Origin: Intestinibacter bartlettii
GTDB taxonomy: Bacteria > Bacillota > Clostridia > Peptostreptococcales > Peptostreptococcaceae
Assembly (NCBI RefSeq): GCF_000154445.1
Contig: NZ_DS499559.1
Direction: 5' to 3' (one strand)
DNA length: 64,000 nt
Shown here: positions 44,419 through 52,528 of the stretch, piece after piece
How the letters are laid out: each line of letters begins with the position of its first letter
How positions within the stretch are numbered: position 1 is the stretch's first letter
The notes under the pieces: generated by a model
Told to the model about the DNA's origin: nothing
Database searches by the model: none
The model's input: the letters and a program-made list of their open reading frames with translations, nothing else
Position numbers and translations under genes: made by a program

Positions 44419-45645
44419 TTATTTTTGTACTAAAACCATATCTAAATATTCACCATAAACATATCCAAAGCCATCTTTATATTGGATTTTATACCAATTA
44501 TATTGACATTTTTCTACTACAGTAACTTTAGTACCTTTAGTTATAGCACCAAGTTTTTTAGCTTTAGGAGAACCGCCGTCTCTTACATATACATCGTGGT
44601 TAGCTACAGCAGTTGCTGGATATTGAACTTCAGGTTGTTCAGAAGTTAAAGTTACATATTTAGAAGAAACATATCCATAACCATCATTATATTTTACTTT
44701 ATACCAAGCTTCAGTTGAAGTTTTGGCTACTATAGTGACTTCAGTACCTTTTTTAAGTACGCCTAATTTTTTAGCAGAAGTGTTAGAAGTTTCTCTAACA
44801 TAAACATTAGATTTTATAGTACCAGTAGCATCGAAAGCAATATCTTTATTAGAAGGAGTTGGAGCTTTGACAGTTATATATTTAGCAGAAACATATCCAT
44901 AACCATCATTATATTTTACTTTATACCAAGCTTCAGTTGAAGTTTTGGCAACTATAGTAACTTCAGTACCTTTTTTAAGTACACCTAATTTTTTAGCAGA
45001 AGTACTAGCAGTTTCTCTAACATAAACATTAGATTTTATAGTACCAGTAGCATCGAAAGCGACGTCTTGATGAGTAGGAGTAGGAGCTTTGACAGTTACA
45101 TATTTAGCAGAAACATATCCAAATCCTTTATTGTATTTAACTTTGTACCAATTGCCAGTATAATTTTTAGCAACTATAGTAACTTTAGTACCTTTTTTAA
45201 GTACGCCTAATTTTTTAGCAGAAGTACTAGCAGTTTTTCTAACATAAACATTAGATTTTACAGTACCAGTAGCATTATAAGCTACATCTTTTTTAGTAGT
45301 AGGTGTTTCAGATTTAACTGTTACATATTTGCTATAAACATATCCAAAACCTTTACCATATTTAACTTTATACCAGTTGTTAGAAGATTTAGCAACTATA
45401 TCGACTTTTGCACCTTTTTTCAAAACAACTATTTTACTATAACTAGTTCCTGGTCCTTTTCTTAAAAATACATTGCTATTAACAGTACCAGTTGCCTTTA
45501 AAGCAGTATCTTTTATTGTAGCTGCATAAGCTGTTGCAACATAATCACTATTATAACTTGGCAAACTAGCCACTGACATACCACCTGCACAAAGAACAGA
45601 TGCTAACCCTGTTACCATAAATTTTTTGAAATTTTTACTTTGCAT
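44419..45645 (-). CDS. Secreted protein of five SH3 domains
   Basis: A 408-residue exported protein. After a signal peptide (to about residue 42, ATAYAATI) it has five bacterial SH3_3 units of about 70 residues. Each carries N-V-(Y/F)-(V/L)-R near its start and WYKVKY with GYGYV or GFGYV near its end, separated by Thr/Pro linkers. Units 3 and 4 are almost the same in sequence, a sign of recent duplication. Bacterial SH3 domains bind peptidoglycan peptides. No catalytic domain is present, so a scaffold or wall-binding role is likely. GAGGGGG precedes the ATG. Confidence 0.85.
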   Translation of the reverse strand: MQSKNFKKFMVTGLASVLCAGGMSVASLPSYNSDYVATAYAATIKDTALKATGTVNSNVFLRKGPGTSYSKIVVLKKGAKVDIVAKSSNNWYKVKYGKGFGYVYSKYVTVKSETPTTKKDVAYNATGTVKSNVYVRKTASTSAKKLGVLKKGTKVTIVAKNYTGNWYKVKYNKGFGYVSAKYVTVKAPTPTHQDVAFDATGTIKSNVYVRETASTSAKKLGVLKKGTEVTIVAKTSTEAWYKVKYNDGYGYVSAKYITVKAPTPSNKDIAFDATGTIKSNVYVRETSNTSAKKLGVLKKGTEVTIVAKTSTEAWYKVKYNDGYGYVSSKYVTLTSEQPEVQYPATAVANHDVYVRDGGSPKAKKLGAITKGTKVTVVEKCQYNWYKIQYKDGFGYVYGEYLDMVLVQK

Positions 45646-45772
45646 TTTAGATGCCCCCTCATTTTCTAAAAGTCCTATTTAGGAATTTCGCACAGACTTT
45701 TTAAATTTTTATTTAAGAAAGTAAATTGGAAATTATATTTGGAATTTATTTCCTTATCCTTTAACAACATTT

Positions 45773-45781
45773 ATTATAGCA
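45773..45781 (-). promoter_or_regulatory. Extended -10 promoter for the SH3 gene
   Basis: On the minus strand the bases read TGCTATAAT, a consensus extended -10, giving a leader of about 120 bases. Upstream (45815-45910) lie several GTAACA/TGTTAC repeats. Confidence 0.5.
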
Positions 45782-45850
45782 CTAAAAAATAATTTGTGTT
45801 AGAAATCAAAGAATTGTAAACAGATAGTAACAAAATAACAAAAAAGAAAC

Positions 45851-45908
45851 AAATGGTAACAAATGTGCAAAAAAAAGAGGGTTAAACTGGTCAGACTTGT
45901 TACCATTT
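45851..45908. repeat. Inverted repeat with GTAACA motifs in the 45.6-46.0 kb gap
   Basis: AAATGGTAACA (45851) and TGTTACCATTT (45898) are perfect 11-base inverted arms 36 bases apart. They lie upstream of both the SH3 gene and the ABC operon, within the 387-base divergent region, which holds no gene. Function could be an operator pair; no T-run follows. Confidence 0.45.
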
Positions 45909-46032
45909 AGTAAATAACGAAAAAGAGGGAGAACAATATCAAATAAAAAATGTTCTATTTTTAGTTTTGTCATAAGATTGTCAGAAGTTTTAATTATTAT
46001 ATAAATATAAAATAAAAAACCGAGGTGTAAAT

Positions 46033-46707
46033 ATGAGTATATTAAAAGCTGAGAACTTGGTCAAAATATATGGTCAAGGTGAAAATGAAGTAAAGGCGTT
46101 GAATAATGTTAGTCTAGAAATAGAAGAAGGTGAATTTGTTTCTATTGTGGGGAGTTCCGGCAGTGGAAAATCAACACTTTTAAATATGTTGGGCGGATTG
46201 GACAGATTGACTAGTGGTGATATTTATATAAATAATAAAAAACTTGGAGATATGAAAGATGAAGAGCTTACTATATTTAGAAGAAGAAATATAGGTTTTG
46301 TATTTCAAAATTACAATCTAGTTCCAATACTGAATGTTTATGAAAATATAGTTTTACCGATTGAATTAGATGGGATGAAAATCGATGAAGAATATATAGA
46401 TTCAATAATAAATACACTTGGATTGAATCAAAAATTGACAAATATTCCGAATAATCTGTCTGGAGGACAACAACAGCGTGTTGCTATAGCGAGGGCGATT
46501 GCGACAAAACCGGCAATAATTTTGGCAGATGAACCTACTGGAAATTTGGATAGTAAAACTAGTATGGATGTTATCGGTCTTTTGAAAATGACAAGCCAAA
46601 AATTCAACCAAACTATTGTAATGATTACACATAATGAAGAAATAGCACAGCTTGCTGATAGAATTATAAGAATTGAAGATGGGAAAATCGCAAGAGGTGA
46701 TAAGTAA
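46033..46707 (+). CDS. ABC transporter ATP-binding protein (MacB/BceA-like)
   Basis: A 224-residue ATPase subunit with Walker A GSSGSGKST, the Q-loop VFQNYNLVP, the ABC signature LSGGQQQRVAIARA and Walker B ILADEPTGNLDSK. It belongs to the LolD/MacB/BceA type that powers FtsX-like permeases. Its stop overlaps the permease start by one base (TAATG), so both are translationally coupled. Together with the two-component genes downstream it forms a peptide-antibiotic-sensing type locus. GAGGTG precedes the ATG. Confidence 0.93.
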   Translation: MSILKAENLVKIYGQGENEVKALNNVSLEIEEGEFVSIVGSSGSGKSTLLNMLGGLDRLTSGDIYINNKKLGDMKDEELTIFRRRNIGFVFQNYNLVPILNVYENIVLPIELDGMKIDEEYIDSIINTLGLNQKLTNIPNNLSGGQQQRVAIARAIATKPAIILADEPTGNLDSKTSMDVIGLLKMTSQKFNQTIVMITHNEEIAQLADRIIRIEDGKIARGDK

Positions 46708-49241
46708 TGAAGTTTGAAAACAATAATAAAGAGATAATAAAAAAAATTACGAATAGATCGCTTAAATCAAATAAAACTAGAAATATTTTTGTGGTGCTAG
46801 CAATAGTTTTGACGACTTTTATGCTTGCATGTGTATTTACTTTGGGAATAAGTTTTAATGAAAATTATCAACTTATGAATTTAAGAGATGCAGGTACTAC
46901 AGCGAATACGTATTTAAATAATCCAAGTGAGAAACAAATTTCAGAAATAAAAAATTTAAATATAACAGATTCTATAGGAAAAGAAATTACTGTTGGGAAT
47001 GTAGATTCAAATAAATTAAAGAAAAATGAACAAAATATAGTGCTTGAATATATAGATAAAGAAGCTTGGGAAAAACAAATTAAGCCAGCAGTTGGCGATA
47101 TAAAAGGAAGCTACCCAGAAAAAGAAAATGAAATTATGTTATCACAGTCTGTAATAGACTTGTTAAAATTAAAAAATATAGAACCGGGAGATAAAATTGT
47201 ATTAAATTGCAATATAAATAAAAAAATAAAATCAATAGAATTTGTGATAAGTGGGACTTATACAGATTATTCAATGGTAAAAAGAAGTAACATCGATAAA
47301 TTAGCATATGTATCAAATGATTTCATACAAAAACAAAATTTATCATTAGAAAAAAACGGAGTGCTTACTATTGATGTAAAAGATGCTAAAAAAGGTGATG
47401 CAGAAAAAATATTAAAACAAAATATCGATTTAAATAAAAATCAATCATTCACTTATTTATATGAACAATCTAATTCACAACAAAATGCTATGATAACTTC
47501 TCTTGCTATGGTAGCGATTATAAGTCTATTTATGATTTTAAGCGGGTATCTATTAATTTACAATATATTATATATAGCAATAACAAAAGACATACAATTT
47601 TATGGGATGTTAAAAACTATAGGTGCTTCACCAAAACAAATTAAGAGAATAGTCAAAGGCCAAGGACTAAGACTTTCAATAATAGGGATTCCAATCGGTA
47701 TAATTTTAGCAATAATAGTTTCATTTTTAGTTGTTCCAGCAGCTTTAGAAGGATTTAGCGCGGGGACATATTATGAAGGTATGATGCCTACACAAGCACA
47801 TTTTACACCAATTGTATTTATAGGGACAATATTATTTTCACTATTTACAGTTTGGGTAAGTTGTGTAAAACCTGCTAAAATAGCTAGTAAAATTTCACCT
47901 ACAGAAGCACTTAATTATACGGGTAAGAAAAGTAAAAAACAAAAGAAGAATAGAAAATCTACAAAGGGCGGTAAGTTATACAAAATGGCTTGGTACAATG
48001 TTTTTAGAGATAAAAAACGAGCGATACTAGTATTTTTATCATTATTTGTAGGGATTATGACTTTCTTAAGTGTAAATACTTTTATAAGTAGTTTGAGTTT
48101 GGAAAATTATATTAGTGAATATTATCCACATGATTTTGAGATGGTTGATACAAACGAAAGCAGTTCTGATGAAATAGACAAAAAAATTGATGAAATTAAA
48201 GATATGGATGGTGTTACTTCAGTAAATGCAATAAAATTTGCTAGATTAAACCTAGGTTTTAATAAAAATATACTTATGCCATCACTAGAAAATTCATACA
48301 AAACATATGCAGATCCAGATACTTATAAGAAACAATTAAATAAATATATAGACCAAATAAAGAAAAATCCTGACAAATTAAAAACACTGGTTGCCTTTTT
48401 AGATAAAGATGATATAGAAAAAATTAATAAAATAGAAGGTGGAAAAATAGACATTAAAGCATTTAATGAAGGAAAGTTAGTCCTTGTAGACGGATTTTTC
48501 TACAATGGTGATAAAAATTATGATTTCTCAAATGAAAAATTAACATTAAAAAATAATAAGAAAGACAAGCAAGTTACTGCAAATGTACAATTGATATCTG
48601 ATGGTGAAAAAGTAATTAAGTTTTCTGGCGACAATGAAGTTGGAATACCATATGTGTATATGAGTAAATCTCTTATAAATAATTTTACGAGCAATAAGAT
48701 GACAGATTGGATAACAGTAGATTGTAAAAAAGAATACAGTAAATCTATAAAGAAAAAATTAGACTCTATGCAAAACGAGGGATATATAGACGCAAAAATG
48801 GATGCATCTGAAAATTTCACACAAAGTAAAATTATGATGAATATAGTCGGTGGCGGAATTGCGATAATATTTATATTTATAGGATTACTTAATTTTATAA
48901 ATGTAATGATCACAAACGTAAGTACAAGACTAAGAGAACTTGCTATAATGGAAAGTGTAGGAATGACTAAAAAACAGATTAAAAAGATGCTTACTTACGA
49001 AGGGTTATATTATGCAGGTATAACTTTAAGTATGATATTTACACTTGGTTTGGGAATTATATATGTAATCGCTGAGATGACACAAAACTTGGCGGATTAT
49101 GCGAAATTCATATTCCCAACAAATCAGCTTGTTTTCTTAGTTATAGTTATAACTTTAGTTTGTTCTATAACACCAGGCATAGTTTATAAATTTAGCTCAA
49201 AGCAAAGTGTTATAGATAGATTAAGAGAAATAAATAAGTAA
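46707..49241 (+). CDS. FtsX-like ABC transporter permease
   Basis: An 844-residue permease with two FtsX units. Helices lie at about residues 25-50, then 265-400 with three helices, then a second set beginning near 435, and at 710-835. Two outside domains of about 210 and 250 residues lie between. SRGKTI-type coupling segments before the helices, such as FYGMLKTIGASPKQIKR and ELAIMESVGMTKKQIKK, contact the ATPase. Such pumps do not transport bulk solutes but act on membrane-bound peptides. Substrate unknown. Confidence 0.9.
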   Translation: MKFENNNKEIIKKITNRSLKSNKTRNIFVVLAIVLTTFMLACVFTLGISFNENYQLMNLRDAGTTANTYLNNPSEKQISEIKNLNITDSIGKEITVGNVDSNKLKKNEQNIVLEYIDKEAWEKQIKPAVGDIKGSYPEKENEIMLSQSVIDLLKLKNIEPGDKIVLNCNINKKIKSIEFVISGTYTDYSMVKRSNIDKLAYVSNDFIQKQNLSLEKNGVLTIDVKDAKKGDAEKILKQNIDLNKNQSFTYLYEQSNSQQNAMITSLAMVAIISLFMILSGYLLIYNILYIAITKDIQFYGMLKTIGASPKQIKRIVKGQGLRLSIIGIPIGIILAIIVSFLVVPAALEGFSAGTYYEGMMPTQAHFTPIVFIGTILFSLFTVWVSCVKPAKIASKISPTEALNYTGKKSKKQKKNRKSTKGGKLYKMAWYNVFRDKKRAILVFLSLFVGIMTFLSVNTFISSLSLENYISEYYPHDFEMVDTNESSSDEIDKKIDEIKDMDGVTSVNAIKFARLNLGFNKNILMPSLENSYKTYADPDTYKKQLNKYIDQIKKNPDKLKTLVAFLDKDDIEKINKIEGGKIDIKAFNEGKLVLVDGFFYNGDKNYDFSNEKLTLKNNKKDKQVTANVQLISDGEKVIKFSGDNEVGIPYVYMSKSLINNFTSNKMTDWITVDCKKEYSKSIKKKLDSMQNEGYIDAKMDASENFTQSKIMMNIVGGGIAIIFIFIGLLNFINVMITNVSTRLRELAIMESVGMTKKQIKKMLTYEGLYYAGITLSMIFTLGLGIIYVIAEMTQNLADYAKFIFPTNQLVFLVIVITLVCSITPGIVYKFSSKQSVIDRLREINK

Positions 49242-49249
49242 AATATAGT

Positions 49250-49311
49250 GTCACGGATTGACAAAATTAAAAGTAATAATAATACTTTTATATAAAAACA
49301 CCTTCCGTGAC
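49250..49311 (+). promoter_or_regulatory. Nested hairpin between permease and response-regulator genes
   Basis: GTCACGGA (49250) pairs with TCCGTGAC (49304), and inside it AAAAGTA pairs with TACTTTT. It begins 9 bases after the permease stop. No T-run follows the outer stem, so it is more likely an mRNA processing or stability structure than a terminator. Confidence 0.5.
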
Positions 49312-49332
49312 TTATTGTATTTCGGAGGATAT

Positions 49333-50007
49333 ATGAAAAATATTTTAATTATAGAAGATGATAGAATGCTAAATAAAGGGGTAGCATTTGCTCTAAAGAA
49401 AGATGGATATAATACAATGTGTGCATATACAAAAGAAGAGGGCAAAAAACTAATACAACAAAATGAAGTTGACTTTCTATTATTAGATATAGGTTTACCA
49501 GATGGAAGTGGACTTGATTTATGTAATGAGATAAAAGAGAAAATAGATTTTCCAATTGTATTTTTTACAGCTAATGATACAGAAGAGGATATGATAAAGG
49601 GGTTTGAAAGTGGATGCGATGATTATATATCGAAGCCATTTTCGATAGAAGTTTTGAAATTTAAGATAAATGCAATATTAAAAAGGAGTGACATCCATTC
49701 TAAAAAATTATTTGTATATAAAGATTTGAAGATAGATTTTGATGCAAAAAGAGTTTATAAAAGAAATGAAGAAATTAGGTTAAGTGCAACAGAATATAAA
49801 TTGCTAGAAATACTTTGCAAAAATAAAGGAAGAGCAATGACAAAGGAAATATTACTAGATAAATTGTGGGATTATAATGGAAATTATGTTGATGATAATA
49901 CTCTGTCGGTCAATATAAGAAGAATTCGCAAAAAGATTGAAGATGATTCTAAAAATCCTGAGTACATAATTACGTTATTTGGGATAGGTTATACGTTTGG
50001 AGAATAA
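49333..50007 (+). CDS. OmpR-family response regulator
   Basis: A 224-residue regulator. The receiver has D9-D10 acidic pocket, the phosphorylated D52 in LLLDIGLPDGSG and K103-region SKPF. The winged-helix DNA-binding domain spans about 130-222 with LSATEYKLLEILCKNKGR. The start is taken at MKNILI after CGGAGGA; the earlier open frame runs through the hairpin. It is followed by its kinase after 2 bases. Probably activates the upstream ABC genes. Confidence 0.92.
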   Translation: MKNILIIEDDRMLNKGVAFALKKDGYNTMCAYTKEEGKKLIQQNEVDFLLLDIGLPDGSGLDLCNEIKEKIDFPIVFFTANDTEEDMIKGFESGCDDYISKPFSIEVLKFKINAILKRSDIHSKKLFVYKDLKIDFDAKRVYKRNEEIRLSATEYKLLEILCKNKGRAMTKEILLDKLWDYNGNYVDDNTLSVNIRRIRKKIEDDSKNPEYIITLFGIGYTFGE

Positions 50008-50009
50008 TT

Positions 50010-51014
50010 ATGGATAAAATATTTGATTTTATACTTATTATAATATGTATAATATTTAATGCTTTAATTTTTATATTAAGCAAAGATTATAATATTAAAA
50101 TTACGATTATTACATTTATTTTTACTATTGCAATTTTAGTTTTATTTTATTTAAAAAAGAGAAATTTTACTAGATATATGAACGATATACTTGTTAAATT
50201 GTCAGATATGCTATCAACTATTTCTGATATGAGAGAAGAAGAAGTATTTTCTATGATAGACGACTCTATGTTTTCAAAACTCCAACATCAGACGTTGAAA
50301 TTAATAAATATATTAAAAGCTCAAAATAAAAAAATGGAAGATGAAAAAAATGAAATAAAATCCTTAATATCAGATATAGCACATCAACTTAAAACACCAC
50401 TTACAAATATGAAGATGTATAGTGAGTTTTTGCAAGATGATGATTTATCTGAAGAAGACAGAAAAGAATTTAATAAGGTGATTTTATTGTCACTGAACAA
50501 GCTCTGTTTTTTAGTAGAGAGTATGATAAAGATGTCTCGATTAGAGAGTTCGGTTATTAATTTACACAAAACAAAATGTGATATAAATGAATCTATATTA
50601 GATGCAATAACTTCAGTTTATAAAAAGGCAAAAAATAAAAATATCAATATAGAATTTAAAGCAGAAAATAAAATAGAAATAAAATATGATAAAAAATGGA
50701 CTACAGAGGCAATATTTAATATAGTTGAAAATGCAGTAAAATATTCTCCAAATAACAGTAAAATTTCTATAAATATAGAAAAATATGAGATGTTTGCAAG
50801 AATAGATATAAAAGATTCTGGGGTAGGAATACCTGAAGAAGAAATTCCTAAAATCTTTAGACGATTTTATAGGGGAATAAATGTTTTAAATGAAGAGGGA
50901 ATAGGTATTGGACTTTATTTAAGCAGAGAAATAATAACAAAACAAAATGGTTATATAAAAGTATCTTCTTCACAAAAGGGAAGTATATTTTCAATATTTT
51001 TACCTAATGAATAA
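50010..51014 (+). CDS. Intramembrane-sensing histidine kinase
   Basis: A 334-residue kinase with two transmembrane helices in the first 55 residues and only a few residues between, so it has no outside sensor domain. This is the BceS-like intramembrane-sensing type that takes its signal from the ABC permease. The H-box is DIAHQLKTPL with H125, and the ATP-binding domain shows NIVENAVKYSP (N-box), DSGVGIPEEEI (G1) and GIGIGLYLS (G2). Gene order ABC-permease-RR-HK supports a detoxification module. Confidence 0.9.
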   Translation: MDKIFDFILIIICIIFNALIFILSKDYNIKITIITFIFTIAILVLFYLKKRNFTRYMNDILVKLSDMLSTISDMREEEVFSMIDDSMFSKLQHQTLKLINILKAQNKKMEDEKNEIKSLISDIAHQLKTPLTNMKMYSEFLQDDDLSEEDRKEFNKVILLSLNKLCFLVESMIKMSRLESSVINLHKTKCDINESILDAITSVYKKAKNKNINIEFKAENKIEIKYDKKWTTEAIFNIVENAVKYSPNNSKISINIEKYEMFARIDIKDSGVGIPEEEIPKIFRRFYRGINVLNEEGIGIGLYLSREIITKQNGYIKVSSSQKGSIFSIFLPNE

Positions 51015-51017
51015 ATT

Positions 51018-51043
51018 AAACGGAGGTTTTTAACCTCCGTTTT
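51018..51043. terminator. Bidirectional terminator after the kinase
   Basis: AAACGGAGGT pairs with ACCTCCGTTT around a short loop; it lies between convergent genes. Confidence 0.85.
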
Positions 51044-51859
51044 CTATCTTGCTAATATAAACTTATCTATAACGTGAGCAACTCCGTCTTCGTCATTAGT
51101 ACGAGTGACGTAATTTGCAATTTCTTTAATTTCATCAGTTGCATTCCCCATAGCAACTCCAAGTCCAGCGTACTCAATCATATGTTTATCATTTCCAGCA
51201 TCACCAACACATATAACCTCATCTTGTTTTATACCAAGTCTTTGAGATAAAAGATTGATACCAGCACCTTTATTTGCATTTTTATTTAAAATTTCTAAGA
51301 AGAAAGGTGTACTTCTAACTATAGTGTATTTTTCATAGTATTCTTCTGGTATTTTTTTGATACACTCGTCTAGTATTTCAGGATGATCTATCATCATAAA
51401 TTTAGACATACCTATATCTTTTGGAACTTTATCTAAAGTAGTAACATTTAGATGTGCTCCAGTTAAGTAAGATTCAAGGATAGTATAATCACTTACATCT
51501 AAGTTAAAAGTGTATACAGTTTTTGTATCGTAGAAATGACTTCTAGAACCAATTTTTAAGCTAAGATTATATAAATCACAAAGATCATTATAATCTAACG
51601 TTAAATGAGAAATAGGTTTACCAGTATATGCATCTTGAACAAGAGCACCATTAAATGTAGTGACATAGTCCCCTTCTTCTTTAAGGTTTAATTCTTCAAG
51701 GAAATCTTCAACACCCTTTAAAGGTCTTCCAGTACATAAAACGACTTTAACGCCTTTTTCTTTACTTTTTTTTATTGCTTCTTTGACATTGTCTGTAATT
51801 TGATTGGAACTATTTAATAAAGTACCATCAATGTCTAATGCTATTAATTTATACTCCAT
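51044..51859 (-). CDS. Cof-type HAD phosphatase (YidA-like)
   Basis: A 271-residue HAD hydrolase of the Cof/IIB type. Motif I is ALDIDGTLLNS with D8 and D10, motif II VVLCTGRP, and motif IV VICVGDAGNDKHMIEYAG, followed by VAMGNA. The cap domain is residues about 85-190. Such enzymes remove phosphate from sugar phosphates or nucleotides. Substrate not predicted. AGGAGG precedes the ATG. Confidence 0.92.
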   Translation of the reverse strand: MEYKLIALDIDGTLLNSSNQITDNVKEAIKKSKEKGVKVVLCTGRPLKGVEDFLEELNLKEEGDYVTTFNGALVQDAYTGKPISHLTLDYNDLCDLYNLSLKIGSRSHFYDTKTVYTFNLDVSDYTILESYLTGAHLNVTTLDKVPKDIGMSKFMMIDHPEILDECIKKIPEEYYEKYTIVRSTPFFLEILNKNANKGAGINLLSQRLGIKQDEVICVGDAGNDKHMIEYAGLGVAMGNATDEIKEIANYVTRTNDEDGVAHVIDKFILAR

Positions 51860-51962
51860 ATTTACCTCCTAAATATATTTGATATTTATTATAATTTAAT
51901 ATAACAAAAATGTAAATATGTTGAAATTTCAATGTTTTAGCGAATATTAAAAAAACAAACAC

Positions 51963-51977
51963 TAGAAAACGTTATCA
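51963..51977. promoter_or_regulatory. Possible CcpA cre site
   Basis: TAGAAAACGTTATCA agrees with the WTGNAANCGNWNNCW form in all but one fixed position. It lies about 100 bases before the HAD gene and 350 before the adhE promoter. Catabolite control of adhE would be plausible. Confidence 0.35.
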
Positions 51978-52312
51978 CAGCAAAGTGGTAGAATTTTTAA
52001 ATAGATCTTTCATGCAATTTGCATTTATTTTACGTTTTAATATGTATAAAAATTTAATTGATAAATCTATATCTATTGTTTTATGGGATAAATTTTATAA
52101 ATTAAAAAGGGAATAATTAGAAAACTAAGGTTGACAAAAAAATAACGTTAAGAATCTAAGTTTTGAAATTGAATATACTAAAAAGTATAAAAAATATAGT
52201 AAAAATTATAGTATTTTAGTAAAAATATAAGAAATTTTCTATTTTATAATAGAGTAATATCAAAGAGTGGAAAAAAAAATAAAAAAATAATGATAAAAAA
52301 ATAACAAAGTTA

Positions 52313-52341
52313 TTGACAATATAATACAAATAGCTTAAGAT
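52313..52341 (+). promoter_or_regulatory. Promoter of adhE
   Basis: TTGACA, 17 bases, TAAGAT. It predicts transcription start near 52348 and a leader of about 180 bases. The whole gap 51860-52528 is AT-rich and has no other gene. Confidence 0.65.
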
Positions 52342-52347
52342 ATAAAT

Positions 52348-52365
52348 ATGTTAAACAAATAACAA
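52348..52365 (+). promoter_or_regulatory. Candidate Rex operator before adhE
   Basis: ATGTTAAACAAATAACAA matches the Rex consensus TTGTTAANNNNTTAACAA in 12 of 14 fixed positions. It lies at the predicted transcription start. Rex, an NADH-sensing repressor, controls adhE in several clostridia, so the site is credible by position and sequence. Confidence 0.6.
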
Positions 52366-52528
52366 AAAACAAGGTTAATAATATAACATTAGTAATGTAT
52401 AAGGAGTATTTTAAAACTAATGAATTAGAATACTACTAAATAAATTACATTAGATAAATTATATCTAATAAATAACTTTGAAAAATAATCAAAATAAATT
52501 ACTGAATACAAAACGCCAAGGGGGATAT

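Noticed and set aside
44419..45645. Long DNA tandem repeats
   Set aside because: These are the coding repeats of SH3 domains, not a separate repeat element.
52012..52116. Small open frame of 34 codons upstream of adhE
   Set aside because: No ribosome site, and composition like the surrounding AT-rich DNA.
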